64,000 nt of DNA from Mycobacterium sp. IS-836 (GTDB lineage: Bacteria; Actinomycetota; Actinomycetes; Mycobacteriales; Mycobacteriaceae): positions 1 through 64,000 of the forward strand of contig NZ_MBEU01000006.1 of NCBI RefSeq assembly GCF_001954275.1. Reading direction: 5' to 3'. Positions 8,740 to 17,505 of this stretch are shown here, piece by piece. Position 1 is the first letter of the stretch. Every line of letters starts with the position of its first letter. The notes below the pieces were generated by a model. It had not been told where the DNA came from, did not search any database, and saw only the letters and a list, made by a program, of their open reading frames with translations. The position numbers and the translations under genes were made by a program.

Positions 8740-8757
8740 GAATTTCTCCTTCCTTGA

Positions 8758-8862
8758 TTGCTTCGATGTTGAAGCAGTTATGCCTGGAGTAACTTGCTTC
8801 AATATCGAAGCAATTCCGAGGACGGCTGTGACGGTCGTCTCATTGCTTCGATGTTGAAACAT
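8758..8862. promoter_or_regulatory. Three palindromic operators between the oxidoreductase and marR genes
   Basis: Three related inverted repeats share the form TTGCTTC-N6-GAAGCAA. They are TGCTTC-GATGTT-GAAGCA at 8759-8776, TTGCTTC-AATATC-GAAGCAA at 8794-8813, and TTGCTTC-GATGTT-GAAACA at 8843-8861. Centres are 36 and 49 bp apart. The arms and 18-20-bp length suit MarR-family dimers, and the adjacent MarR gene is the obvious binder. The third copy lies just upstream of the marR start and could give autorepression. Confidence 0.85.
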
Positions 8863-8874
8863 TAAGATGACGGG

Positions 8875-9360
8875 ATGGCCGCAGGCCTCAAGCCCGTGCA
8901 ACTGCGCACTTACTTCGCCCTGACCGAGGCGACCAGCTTGCTCCAGTACGCCGTGCGACAGCAGTTGCAGGCCGAGGGCGGCCTCAGCTACGTGCAGTTC
9001 GAGGTCTTGGCCAAACTGGTCGACGCCGGCCAACCGCTCACCATGACTGAGCTCGCCGATGGCGTGGTCTATAGCCGCAGCGGCCTGACCCATCAGGCGG
9101 GACTGCTGGAAAAGGCGGGGCTCATCACCCGCCAAGTCAGTACCCATGACAAGCGCGCCACGGGCGTCGAGATCACCGAGGCGGGTCGAGCCCTTGTCGC
9201 CAAGGTTCTACCCGGCCACATCCAGGTCGTGCGCGACCTCCTGTACGGCTCACTGTCCGATCAGGACGCGCAGATCCTCGGCGAGCTCATGAGTCGCGTC
9301 CGCGATCACATGCGTGGTCGGCCCCCCCGCTCGGCCGCTCCGCGCAAACGCACCGGCTGA
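8875..9360 (+). CDS. MarR-family transcriptional regulator
   Basis: The 161-residue protein has a winged helix-turn-helix in the middle (about residues 40-110). PLTMTELADGVVYSRSGLTHQAGLLEKAGLI is the recognition region and RQVSTHDKRATGVEITEAGRAL the wing and following helix. The N- and C-terminal helices should form the dimer. It is divergent from the quinone oxidoreductase, and the three palindromes between them are its likely operators. The C-terminal tail is rich in Arg and Pro. The ligand is unknown. Confidence 0.88.
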   Translation: MAAGLKPVQLRTYFALTEATSLLQYAVRQQLQAEGGLSYVQFEVLAKLVDAGQPLTMTELADGVVYSRSGLTHQAGLLEKAGLITRQVSTHDKRATGVEITEAGRALVAKVLPGHIQVVRDLLYGSLSDQDAQILGELMSRVRDHMRGRPPRSAAPRKRTG

Positions 9361-9370
9361 TCGACCGCGT

Positions 9371-9835
9371 CTAGACCGCGCCCGAGTAGCCGTGCTGCCG
9401 CCAGGCCTCGTACACGGCGATCGCGGCCGCGTTGGCAAGGTTCAGGGAGCGCCGGCCGGCCAGCATGGGAATACGCACCTGCTGCGTGACGTGGGGGTCG
9501 GCCAGGGTCGCCGCGTCCAGTCCGTCGGGTTCCGGCCCGAACATCAGCACGTCGCCGGGCCGGTAACCGATGTCGGCGAACGAGGTGCTCGCGTGCGCGG
9601 TGAACGCGACCACCCGCGCCGGCAGCAGCGCGTCCCACGCCGCCGGCAGCGACGGGTGCACGGTGACCGACGCCAGGTCGTGGTAATCCAGCCCGGCCCG
9701 CCGCAGCTTGGGCTCGGACAGATCGAAACCCAGCGGCTCGACCAGGTGCAATTCGGTGCCGGTGGCGGCCGCCGTCCGGATGGCGTTGCCGGTGTTGGGG
9801 GCGATGCGGGGGCTATAGAACAGCAGCCGAAACAT
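9371..9835 (-). CDS. trmL: tRNA (cytidine(34)-2'-O)-methyltransferase, TrmL/SpoU family
   Basis: The 154-residue protein is a compact SPOUT methyltransferase. MFRLLFYSPRIAPNTGNAIRTAA is the family's motif 1, VLMFGPEPDGL resembles motif 2 (usually FG.E..GL), and IPMLAGRRSLNLANAAAIAVYEA is motif 3, which forms the trefoil knot binding SAM. Length and all motifs agree with TrmL, which methylates the wobble ribose of tRNA-Leu. M. tuberculosis has the same gene as spoU (Rv3366). Convergent with marR. The exact substrate here is inferred from family membership. Confidence 0.85.
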   Translation of the reverse strand: MFRLLFYSPRIAPNTGNAIRTAAATGTELHLVEPLGFDLSEPKLRRAGLDYHDLASVTVHPSLPAAWDALLPARVVAFTAHASTSFADIGYRPGDVLMFGPEPDGLDAATLADPHVTQQVRIPMLAGRRSLNLANAAAIAVYEAWRQHGYSGAV

Positions 9836-10112
9836 CTGCCGATCATTGCAAAACCGTCCGCGCCGCTGACCCGCCGTGTTTGCCAGATTTGCTCGCCGGT
9901 GTAGGCAGAAACCTTAAAGGGCTCTGTCTGCTCAGTAACAATTCTGGTGACCTGAGGCTTGGGCTGTCATACTCGTCGGATTGCCAGGCGTTCTCCGCTC
10001 GCGCCTTTCTGTGCGGGGTGGGTGCGAATAAAGCAGGAAGTTTCATGAGGCTCTTTTGTTCAGCGCTGAATGTCAGCGCAGCGGCCCTTCGTGCGGCCGC
10101 GATCACGTGACC
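9836..10112. other. Intergenic region upstream of the mfp operon
   Basis: These 277 bp contain no convincing gene. A 76-codon open frame at 9880-10110 lacks a ribosome site and has no protein-like pattern. The AT-richer part around 9930-9990 (CTTGGGCTGTCATACT) may hold the promoter of the sensor-kinase operon and of the divergent trmL gene, but no clear -35/-10 pair can be assigned. Confidence 0.4.
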
Positions 10113-13034
10113 ATGTTCGCCCGCCCGGCCGACTCGGTCGAGGCGGTTCCCCCCGAGTTCGCCGACGCCCCCGCCGCCGCGGCGCCGGTCAAGCGTCCGC
10201 CGGCCTGGTCGCTGACCAACTGGCCGGTGCGGTGGAAAGTCCTGGCGATCGTGCTGGTCCCGCTGGTTTTGGCGTCGCTTTTCGCCGCGTTGCGCGTCAA
10301 CGCCGCGATGGCCAACTCCAGCGGCCTGCGGCTGGCCGCGGCCCGGGCCGACGTCCTACCGGCGATCACCAAGTACATGTCCGCGCTCGACGTCGCGCTG
10401 ATGGCGAGCTCGGCCAACCGCGACCAGGAAGGCGCGAAGAAGAACTTCGAGGCCCGCAAGGGCGAGCTCGCGGCGCGGCTGGCCGACACCGATGTGACTC
10501 CCGACGTCCGGTCGGCGGTGACCAACCTGCTCAACGGCGGGCAGGCGCTGTTGAGCAAGGTGGCCGACAACAGCATCGGTTTGCGGGAGCGAGTGACGAC
10601 CTATGCGCCGCTGCTGTTGACGGCCGAGGACGTCATCAACGCGTCGGTCCGGGTCGACGACGAGAAGATCCGCGCCGAGGCACAGGGCCTGAGCCGCGCG
10701 GTCGGGGCCCGCGGGCAGATGACCATGCAGGAGATGCTGGTCACCCGGGGCGCGGACCTGCCCGAGCCGCAATTGCGCACCTCGATGATCACCCTGGCGG
10801 GTACCGAGCCGTCGACGCTGTTCGGGATGAGCGAAGTGCTGGGTGCGGGCTCGCCGGAAGCCAAGACACTGCAGCAGCAAATGGTGACCCGGATGGCGAT
10901 GATGTCCGACCCCGCCAGCGCGCTGGTCGACAATCCCGAGCTGCTGCGTTCGATACGGACCACCGACGGGATCGCCGAACAGGTCATCAAGGACGCCACC
11001 GCGTCGGTGACCAAGTCGGTGCACGCCCAGGCCGATGATCGGCGCCGCGCCGCCATCCTCGACAGCATCCTGGTGCTGGCCGCCATCGTGGTCGCGCTGG
11101 CCATCGTCTTGCTGGTGGCGCGCGCGCTCGTCGTGCCGCTGCGGGTGCTGCGCGACGCCGCCCTCAAAGTCGCGCACACCGACCTCGAGGAAGAGGTCGC
11201 GCTGGTCAAAGGCGGTGGCGCCGAGCCGATCCCGCAGCCGTTGCCGGTGTACACCACCGAGGAAATCGGCCAGGTCGCCCACGCCGTCGACGAACTGCAC
11301 ACCCAGGCCCTTTTGCTCGCCGGCGACGAGGCGCGCCTGCGGCTGCTGGTCAACGACATGTTCGAGACCATGTCGCGGCGCAGCCGGTCGCTGGTCGACC
11401 AGCAGCTGCAGCTCATCGACCGACTGGAACGCAACGAGGAGGATCCCGACCGCCTCGACAGCCTCTTCCGGCTGGACCACCTGGCCGCCCGGCTGCGCCG
11501 CAACAGCGCCAACCTGCTGGTGCTGGCGGGCGCGCAGCTGGCGCGCGACCAGCGCGAGCCGGTGCCGCTCGCGACGGTCATCAACGCCGCCGTTTCCGAG
11601 GTCGAGGACTACCGCCGCGTCGAAATCGCCCGCGTACCCGAGTCCACGCTGATCGGTGCGGCCGCCGGTGGTGCCATCCATCTGTTCGCCGAGCTGATCG
11701 ACAACGCCCTGCGCTACTCGCCGCCGACGACGTCGGTGCGGATCTCCGGGGCGCCCGGCGGCGACGGCGGGGTGCTGGTGCGGATCGCCGACGCGGGTTT
11801 GGGCATGAACGACGCGGATCGGCGCATCGCCAACATGCGGCTGCAGGCCGGCGGCGAGGTCACCCCCGACAATGCCCGCCACATGGGGCTGTTCGTGGTC
11901 GGCCGGATCGCCGCCCGGCACGGCATCCGGGTCGGGCTGCGCGGTCCAGGTCCCAACGAGGCGGCGACCGGTACGACGGCGGAGATCTACCTACCGGCGA
12001 CGGTGCTCGTGGGGGCCGCCTCGCGGGCGGCCGCAGCGCGAGCGCGGGCCCGGGGCGTGTCCTCCCCGAGCACCCAACTCGCCAACGCGATGGCGACGAC
12101 GGACCCCGGCGGCGAGGCCGCCCTGCGGGACGCCGACGTGGCGACGACGTCCACCCACAACGGCGCTCACACGGCTGTCCCACCGGATTCCCACACGCCG
12201 GTTCCGCCGATCACCCTGTTGCCGCGCCGCGACCCGGGTTCCAGCGGCATCACCGAAGTTCCCGCCCAACCTCCCGAGAAGCCGCGCCGGCACCGGCGCG
12301 AGCTGGCCACCCCCTGGTGGGAGACCCAGAAGCAGCCGGAGCCGAAACCGGCGCCGCCCGCGGAGCCCGAAACCCCGGCCGCGGCGGTGTCGGACACCTC
12401 GGCATTCTTCGCCGCCCGGTCGCGGGAGGTCATTGAGCCCGAGGAGACGCCGACCGCCGAAGCGGACAGCGTGCAAGCCGACGCGTCCGTCACCCCGATC
12501 CGGTCGGTCCCGTCAATCCCGTCGATCCCCGAGGCGGCAGAGGCTCCGGATGCCGCGGAGACCCCGAGCGAGGACGACGTGATCTACCGGCGGATGCTCT
12601 CGGAGATGCTGGGCGACCCGCACGACCTGGTCAACAGCGCCGACCTGGATTGGCAGTCGGTGTGGGACCGTGGCTGGTCGTTGGCCGCCGAGGCCGAGGA
12701 CAAGCCCGTCGAGTCGCACACCGCCGAGCACGGCCTGCCGGTGCGGACCCCCGGCGCCCGGCTGGTGCCGGGGGCGGCCAACGGTGTCGGCCTCGCCGCG
12801 CACGACCGGCCGGACGAGGACGGCCCCGACGAGGACCGCCCCGGCCAGGACGAAGGCTCCCTCGTAGGATCGAATGGCGGATCCGGTTCCAGCCGGTCCG
12901 AGCGGCGGCCGCAACATGCGGCCGCGGTGCGCGATCCCGACGCGGTTCGCGCCTCCTTCAGCAGCCATTTCGGTGGCGTGCGCACCGGCCGCTCGCATGC
13001 CCGTGAATCGAATCAAGGACCCGATCAGGAATGA
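10113..13034 (+). CDS. Sensor histidine kinase-like protein of the mfp conservon (Rv3365c-like)
   Basis: About 973 residues. One membrane segment lies near 43-62 ([18 protein letters not shown]) and a second near 315-340, bracketing an extracytoplasmic nitrate/sensor-like domain. A HAMP-like linker and a dimerisation helix follow, with [13 protein letters not shown] (His456 is the candidate phospho-site). The ATPase domain has [12 protein letters not shown] (N box, about residue 525) and DAGLGMND (G box). The last 330 residues are Pro/Ala/Glu-rich and low complexity. It heads an operon with roadblock, DUF742 and GTPase genes, the arrangement called a conservon in actinobacteria. ATG 10113 was chosen; a GTG at 10107 is also in frame. 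Confidence 0.8.
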   Translation: MFARPADSVEAVPPEFADAPAAAAPVKRPPAWSLTNWPVRWKVLAIVLVPLVLASLFAALRVNAAMANSSGLRLAAARADVLPAITKYMSALDVALMASSANRDQEGAKKNFEARKGELAARLADTDVTPDVRSAVTNLLNGGQALLSKVADNSIGLRERVTTYAPLLLTAEDVINASVRVDDEKIRAEAQGLSRAVGARGQMTMQEMLVTRGADLPEPQLRTSMITLAGTEPSTLFGMSEVLGAGSPEAKTLQQQMVTRMAMMSDPASALVDNPELLRSIRTTDGIAEQVIKDATASVTKSVHAQADDRRRAAILDSILVLAAIVVALAIVLLVARALVVPLRVLRDAALKVAHTDLEEEVALVKGGGAEPIPQPLPVYTTEEIGQVAHAVDELHTQALLLAGDEARLRLLVNDMFETMSRRSRSLVDQQLQLIDRLERNEEDPDRLDSLFRLDHLAARLRRNSANLLVLAGAQLARDQREPVPLATVINAAVSEVEDYRRVEIARVPESTLIGAAAGGAIHLFAELIDNALRYSPPTTSVRISGAPGGDGGVLVRIADAGLGMNDADRRIANMRLQAGGEVTPDNARHMGLFVVGRIAARHGIRVGLRGPGPNEAATGTTAEIYLPATVLVGAASRAAAARARARGVSSPSTQLANAMATTDPGGEAALRDADVATTSTHNGAHTAVPPDSHTPVPPITLLPRRDPGSSGITEVPAQPPEKPRRHRRELATPWWETQKQPEPKPAPPAEPETPAAAVSDTSAFFAARSREVIEPEETPTAEADSVQADASVTPIRSVPSIPSIPEAAEAPDAAETPSEDDVIYRRMLSEMLGDPHDLVNSADLDWQSVWDRGWSLAAEAEDKPVESHTAEHGLPVRTPGARLVPGAANGVGLAAHDRPDEDGPDEDRPGQDEGSLVGSNGGSGSSRSERRPQHAAAVRDPDAVRASFSSHFGGVRTGRSHARESNQGPDQE

Positions 13035-13432
13035 CGTCACCGGATAACTCACTGGACTGGCTGGTGACGAACTTCGCCCGCGAGGTCCCCGGGGTGGCGC
13101 ACGCGCTGCTGGTGTCCGTCGACGGGCTGCCCATAGCCGCCAGCGAGCATTTGCCCCGCGAGCGGGCCGACCAGTTGGCCGCGGTGGCCTCCGGGCTCGC
13201 GAGCCTCGCGACCGGGGCCGCGCAGCTGTTCGAGGGCGGGCAGGTGCTGCAATCCGTGGTCGAGATGCAGAACGGCTATCTCTTGCTGATGCGCGTCGGT
13301 GACGGCTCACACCTGGCCACACTGGCGGTGACGTCGTGTGACATCGGTCAGATCGGTTACGAGATGGCCATCCTTGTCGAACGGGTGGGCGGCGTCGTGC
13401 AGTCCTCCCGCCGATCCGCTGCACACTCGTGA
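13031..13432 (+). CDS. Roadblock/LC7-domain protein of the mfp conservon
   Basis: The 133-residue protein is a single roadblock/LC7 domain: [23 protein letters not shown], then [23 protein letters not shown] and a beta strand with a [17 protein letters not shown] core. These domains act as platforms for small Ras-like GTPases and in conservons bind the sensor and GTPase partners. The start overlaps the kinase stop (ATGA), showing translational coupling. Corresponds to M. tuberculosis Rv3364c by order and sequence pattern. Confidence 0.88.
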   Translation: MTSPDNSLDWLVTNFAREVPGVAHALLVSVDGLPIAASEHLPRERADQLAAVASGLASLATGAAQLFEGGQVLQSVVEMQNGYLLLMRVGDGSHLATLAVTSCDIGQIGYEMAILVERVGGVVQSSRRSAAHS

Positions 13433-13438
13433 GCCGCG

Positions 13439-13813
13439 ATGGACAAGCGCGAGTCCTGGCCGCCCTCACGTGAGGCGAGCCTCGTCCGTCCGTACACCCT
13501 GACGTCCGGACGGACCGGAACCAAAGTCGACCTTCCGCTGGAAGCGCCGATTCAAGCGTTGCAGGCCGGACTGGCGCACCGATGGCCGCCCAACGACGCG
13601 AGAGGCAAGATCATCCAACTGTGCGTCAAAAGCCTGTCCGTCGCGGAAATCTCCGCCCGGCTCGATTTGCCGGTCGGTGTCACGCGCGTCTTGATCGGCG
13701 ATCTGGTGCTATCCGAATACGTTCGGGTACATCGAACGTTGACCGAGCGTTCGACCCGCGATGAGCGCCACGATCTCATAGGAAGGACGCTGCGTGCCCT
13801 ACGCGCACTCTGA
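13439..13813 (+). CDS. DUF742 protein of the mfp conservon
   Basis: The 124-residue protein has the DUF742 layout: VRPYTLTSGRT near the N-terminus, then a winged-helix-like C-terminal half with SVAEISARLDLPVGVTRVLIGDL, a helix-turn-helix pattern. It starts 6 bp after the roadblock gene stop. Its biochemical role is not established; proteins of this class always accompany roadblock and GTPase partners and may link the complex to DNA or to the GTPase. Confidence 0.85.
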   Translation: MDKRESWPPSREASLVRPYTLTSGRTGTKVDLPLEAPIQALQAGLAHRWPPNDARGKIIQLCVKSLSVAEISARLDLPVGVTRVLIGDLVLSEYVRVHRTLTERSTRDERHDLIGRTLRALRAL

Positions 13814-14393
13814 GCCGCACCCCGATGCGCACTCCGATGAGGGAGCCACCGCGTCGACGAAAATCGTCATCGCGGGTGGGTTCGGCGCCGGCAAGACGAC
13901 GTTCGTCGGGGCGGTCTCGGAGATCATGCCGCTGCGCACCGAGGAGATGGTCACCGACGCCTCGGCCGGCGTCGACATGCTCGAGGCCACTCCCAACAAG
14001 CGGACCACCACGGTCGCGATGGACTTCGGCCGGATCACCCTGGAAGAGGACCTGGTGCTCTACCTGTTCGGCACCCCGGGCCAGCGCAGGTTCTGGTTCA
14101 TGTGGGACGACCTGGTCCGCGGCGCCATCGGGGCGATCGTCCTGGTTGACTGCCGGCGGCTGCAGGACAGCTTTGCCGCTGTCGACTTCTTCGAGCACCG
14201 CAACCTGCCGTTCTTGATCGCGGTCAACGAATTCGAAGGCGCGCCACGCTATCCCGTCGACGAGGTGCGCGAGGCGCTGACCCTGCCCCGCCACATCCCG
14301 GTGATCTCCGTCGACGCACGGGATCGCAGATCGGCGACCGACGCCCTGATCGCGGTCAGCGAGTACGCACTGGAAACGCTGGCCGCGAGCTGA
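13794..14393 (+). CDS. MglA/Ras-like small GTPase of the mfp conservon (MfpB-type)
   Basis: The 199-residue GTPase has a P-loop GGFGAGKTTFVG (about residues 28-39), switch regions with TTTVAMDFGRI, a LFGTPGQRRFWFMWDDL segment corresponding to DxxG (here with T-P), and an NEFEG guanine-specificity motif. The GTG start overlaps the DUF742 gene by 20 bp. In M. smegmatis and M. tuberculosis the GTPase next to mfpA has been reported to act with MfpA in fluoroquinolone tolerance. mfpA follows 5 bp downstream, so all five genes are probably co-transcribed. Confidence 0.85.
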   Translation: MPYAHSEPHPDAHSDEGATASTKIVIAGGFGAGKTTFVGAVSEIMPLRTEEMVTDASAGVDMLEATPNKRTTTVAMDFGRITLEEDLVLYLFGTPGQRRFWFMWDDLVRGAIGAIVLVDCRRLQDSFAAVDFFEHRNLPFLIAVNEFEGAPRYPVDEVREALTLPRHIPVISVDARDRRSATDALIAVSEYALETLAAS

Positions 14394-14398
14394 CCGCT

Positions 14399-14959
14399 TT
14401 GCAGCCCTGGGTCGACTGCGAATTCTCCGGCAGGGATTTTCGCGACGAGGACCTCAGCCGGTTGCGCACCGAACGGGCCGTGTTCACCGAATGCAATTTC
14501 AGCGGCGCCAACCTGGCCGAATCGCAGCACCGCGGATCCGCCTTTCGCAACTGCACGTTCGAACGAACACTGTTGTGGCACAGTACATTTGCGCAGTGCA
14601 GCATGCTGGGTTCGGTCTTTGTGCAATGCCGGCTGCGGCCCATGACCTTCGACGAGGTGGACTTCACACTCGCGGTGCTGGGCGGCAACGACCTGCGCGG
14701 TGTCGACCTGAGCGGCTGCCGGCTGCGCGAGACCAGCCTGGTGGAAACCGACCTGCGCAAGGCCGTGCTGCGTGGCACCGACCTGTCCGGGGCGCGGACC
14801 GCCGGCACCCGGCTCGACGACGCCGACCTGCGCGGCGCGACTGTCGACCCGTCGTTGTGGAGAACCGCCACGCTGGCCGGGGCGCGTGTCGACGTCGGCC
14901 AGGCCGTCGCCTTCGCGGCCGCCCACGGGCTGCGGTTGGACGGGGGCCCGGACGGCTGA
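14399..14959 (+). CDS. mfpA: Pentapeptide-repeat gyrase-protecting protein MfpA
   Basis: The 186-residue protein starts at a TTG (MQPWVDCEFSGRDF) and consists almost wholly of A(D/N)LXX-type five-residue repeats such as CNFSGANLAES, NDLRGVDLSGC, TDLRKAVLRGTDLSGA and DADLRGATVD. MfpA folds into a right-handed quadrilateral helix that mimics B-form DNA, binds DNA gyrase and lowers fluoroquinolone sensitivity. Length fits the known 183 residues. It is the last gene of the conservon operon and converges on an FHA-ABC transporter gene. Confidence 0.93.
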   Translation: MQPWVDCEFSGRDFRDEDLSRLRTERAVFTECNFSGANLAESQHRGSAFRNCTFERTLLWHSTFAQCSMLGSVFVQCRLRPMTFDEVDFTLAVLGGNDLRGVDLSGCRLRETSLVETDLRKAVLRGTDLSGARTAGTRLDDADLRGATVDPSLWRTATLAGARVDVGQAVAFAAAHGLRLDGGPDG

Positions 14960-14981
14960 GCCGTCGCTATCGCTCGAGCCG

Positions 14982-17498
14982 CTATCGCTTGAGCCGCATG
15001 CGCCACCACACGACGCCGGTATAGAACGCCGACAACGCCGCGAGCATGGCCATGTCGAAGAGCCAGGTGCCGGACGTGTGCTGGAAGTGACGGTCGCGGG
15101 GACTCTGCGGACCGGGGGCCACCGTCCACAAATCCACCGTCGATCCCGACGCCGCGTACCCCCACCGGGAGGGCACCACCCAGGACAGCTGATCGAGAAA
15201 GATCCGGTTCGTGATCGGAACCATGCCGCCGGAGAGCACCATCTGCATCATCAACGACACCACGAGCAGCGGCATGATCTGCTCATTCGAGCGGGCCAGC
15301 GACGACAGCAGCAGGCCGAGCATCGCCGAAGCCACACAGGTCGCCGCGACGGTGACGTACAACTCGAAGGTGGCATTGCCGAGCAGCACGGCCGGCCGCG
15401 TCGGCGCGCCCTTGCCCACTATCACGATGGTGGTCGCGATCACCGCCTGGACGATGGCGAACACGCAGAACACGACGACCTTGGCGCCCAGATAGGCCCC
15501 GGTCGACAGACCGACCGCCTGCTCTCGCCGGAAGATCGCGCGCTCGCCGATGAGGTCGCGCAGCGTCAGCGCCGTACCCATGAAGGCGGCGGCCATGGTC
15601 AGCAGCATCAAGATCGTCGCGGCCTCGCCGGCGGAGGCGCTCGTCGGGTCGGCGATGCCGAAACCGGTGTCGCCGGGAACGGTCAGCGACAGCGCACCCA
15701 TGACGAACGGCAACAGCGCCAGGAACACGAAATACGCACGGTCGGACACGATCAGGCGAACCTGGCGCCGCGCGATCGTGGAGAACTGACGGCGCACGCT
15801 GGTGTGTGCCGAGTCGCCGAGTTCGGCCGCGGGCGCTTCGGCTTCCGGCGGCGGCGGGGGTTTGTTCTGGGCGAGGAACCGGCGATTGGCCTCGTCCGGG
15901 TCGGCACCCACCTTCGCGAAAATGTGGGCCCAGTTGGTGGTCCCCATGACCTCGCCGATCTGGTCGGGTGCGCCCAGGAACGCGGTTTTGCCGCCGGGGG
16001 CCATCAGCAGCACCTGATCGCAGATGTCCAGATACGTCAGCGAGTGGGTGACCACCAGCACCACGCGGCCGGCGTCGGCCAGTTGCCGCAGCATCGTCAT
16101 GACTTGCAGGTCCAGCGCGGGGTCAAGGCCCGAGGTCGGTTCGTCGAGGATCAGCAGCGACGGCCCGGTGAGCAGCTCGAGCGCGACCGACGCGCGTTTG
16201 CGCTGGCCGCCGGAGAGCTTGTCGACCCGGGTGTCCGCGTGCTGCGTCAGCCCCAGCTCGTCGAGGACCTGCGCGACGACCTCTTCGCGGTCGGCCTTGC
16301 TGGTATCCGGCGGCAGGCGCAGCTCGGCGGCGTAGCCGAGCGCCTGGTTGACGGTCAGCTGGCGGTGCACGACGTCGTCTTGGGGCACCATCCCGATCCT
16401 GGTGCGCAGCGTCGCGTAGGCGGTGTGGATGTTGTGGCCCTCAAACGTGACGGTGCCGGCTGTGGGGGTGGCGTACCCGGCGATCAGCCGCGACAGCGTG
16501 CTCTTGCCGGCGCCGGATCCGCCGATGATGGCGGTCAGGGTGCCGGGCCTGGCGGTCAGCGAGATCTTCTCGAGCAGGCTCTTGCCGTCGACGCTGAAGT
16601 CGACGTGTCGGACCTCCAGGCCGCCGGTGCGCGTCGCCGCTTCCTGGCGGCGCAGCAGGACGCCGCCGGTGAAGACCAGGTCGACGTTGCCGATGGTGAC
16701 GACGTCGCCCTCGGACAGCAGCGCGGACCCGACCCGGAGCCCGTTGACGAACGTCCCGTTGATGCTATTGGCGTCGCGGATCTCGGTGCCGATCGGCGTC
16801 GGGGCCAGGAAGGCGTGATAGCGCGACGCCAGCACGTCGTGGATGACGATGTCGTTGTCGATCGCGCGGCCGATCCGGGCGGCGCCGGCGACGGGTGCCG
16901 CCCCCGATTCGGGCCCCAGGGGTTTGATCGTTCTGGTCGGGGCGTCGGGCCCGGGCCCGGCCGTGGGCGGCGGCACCTGGTGGGTTTGTGCTTTGGGCGC
17001 GACGATCGGCACCGGCTGCGGCGCGCCGGGCTGGTAGCGGCGCGCGACCGGTGCCTGGGCCGGTGATTGGCGGGGCACGGGCTGCGAGCGCGACGCCGGG
17101 CTGCGTATGGCACCCGACGGCGGCCCCTCGGGTGGCGCGATCGTCGGGATCACCTGCGTCGTCCGCGGTAGCGAGCCGACGCTGCCCCGGTGATGTCCGA
17201 CCTCGAAGGTGATCCGCGGCCCGTCGGGCTTGCCGATGTTGATGCTCTGCCCGTCTTGGATGTCGACGGTGGGCACGCGCTGGCCGTTGACGAACACACC
17301 GTTGAGCGAGTTGTTGTCGACCGCCACCCAGCGGCCCTGGTCGAAGCGCAACAGCACGTGCGCGCGGGCGACCAGCGGATGAGCCACTCGCAGGTCGGCG
17401 CGCAGGTCGCTGCCGACCACCACGTCACCGCCCGGGGCGAAGCTGCCCTGGGATCGGTTGGACCGAACGGTCAGCACGGGCTGCGCAGGGCGATTCAT
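14982..17498 (-). CDS. FHA-domain ABC exporter, copy A (Rv1747-like)
   Basis: The 838-residue protein joins two FHA phosphothreonine-binding domains (about residues 25-85, VGSDLRADLRVAHPLVARAH; about 200-265, IGRAIDNDIVIHDVLASRYH) to an ABC ATPase (Walker A GGSGAGKSTLSR, signature LSGGQRKRA, Walker B LLILDEPTSGLD) and a six-helix ABC-2 membrane domain at the C-terminus. In M. tuberculosis Rv1747 the FHA domains recruit the kinase PknF, and the transporter has been linked to export of cell-wall glycolipids. It begins 7 bp after copy B, so the two form an operon. The Pro-rich linker between FHA domains is shorter than in copy B. Confidence 0.88.
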   Translation of the reverse strand: MNRPAQPVLTVRSNRSQGSFAPGGDVVVGSDLRADLRVAHPLVARAHVLLRFDQGRWVAVDNNSLNGVFVNGQRVPTVDIQDGQSINIGKPDGPRITFEVGHHRGSVGSLPRTTQVIPTIAPPEGPPSGAIRSPASRSQPVPRQSPAQAPVARRYQPGAPQPVPIVAPKAQTHQVPPPTAGPGPDAPTRTIKPLGPESGAAPVAGAARIGRAIDNDIVIHDVLASRYHAFLAPTPIGTEIRDANSINGTFVNGLRVGSALLSEGDVVTIGNVDLVFTGGVLLRRQEAATRTGGLEVRHVDFSVDGKSLLEKISLTARPGTLTAIIGGSGAGKSTLSRLIAGYATPTAGTVTFEGHNIHTAYATLRTRIGMVPQDDVVHRQLTVNQALGYAAELRLPPDTSKADREEVVAQVLDELGLTQHADTRVDKLSGGQRKRASVALELLTGPSLLILDEPTSGLDPALDLQVMTMLRQLADAGRVVLVVTHSLTYLDICDQVLLMAPGGKTAFLGAPDQIGEVMGTTNWAHIFAKVGADPDEANRRFLAQNKPPPPPEAEAPAAELGDSAHTSVRRQFSTIARRQVRLIVSDRAYFVFLALLPFVMGALSLTVPGDTGFGIADPTSASAGEAATILMLLTMAAAFMGTALTLRDLIGERAIFRREQAVGLSTGAYLGAKVVVFCVFAIVQAVIATTIVIVGKGAPTRPAVLLGNATFELYVTVAATCVASAMLGLLLSSLARSNEQIMPLLVVSLMMQMVLSGGMVPITNRIFLDQLSWVVPSRWGYAASGSTVDLWTVAPGPQSPRDRHFQHTSGTWLFDMAMLAALSAFYTGVVWWRMRLKR

Positions 17499-17505
17499 TG
17501 GGTGA

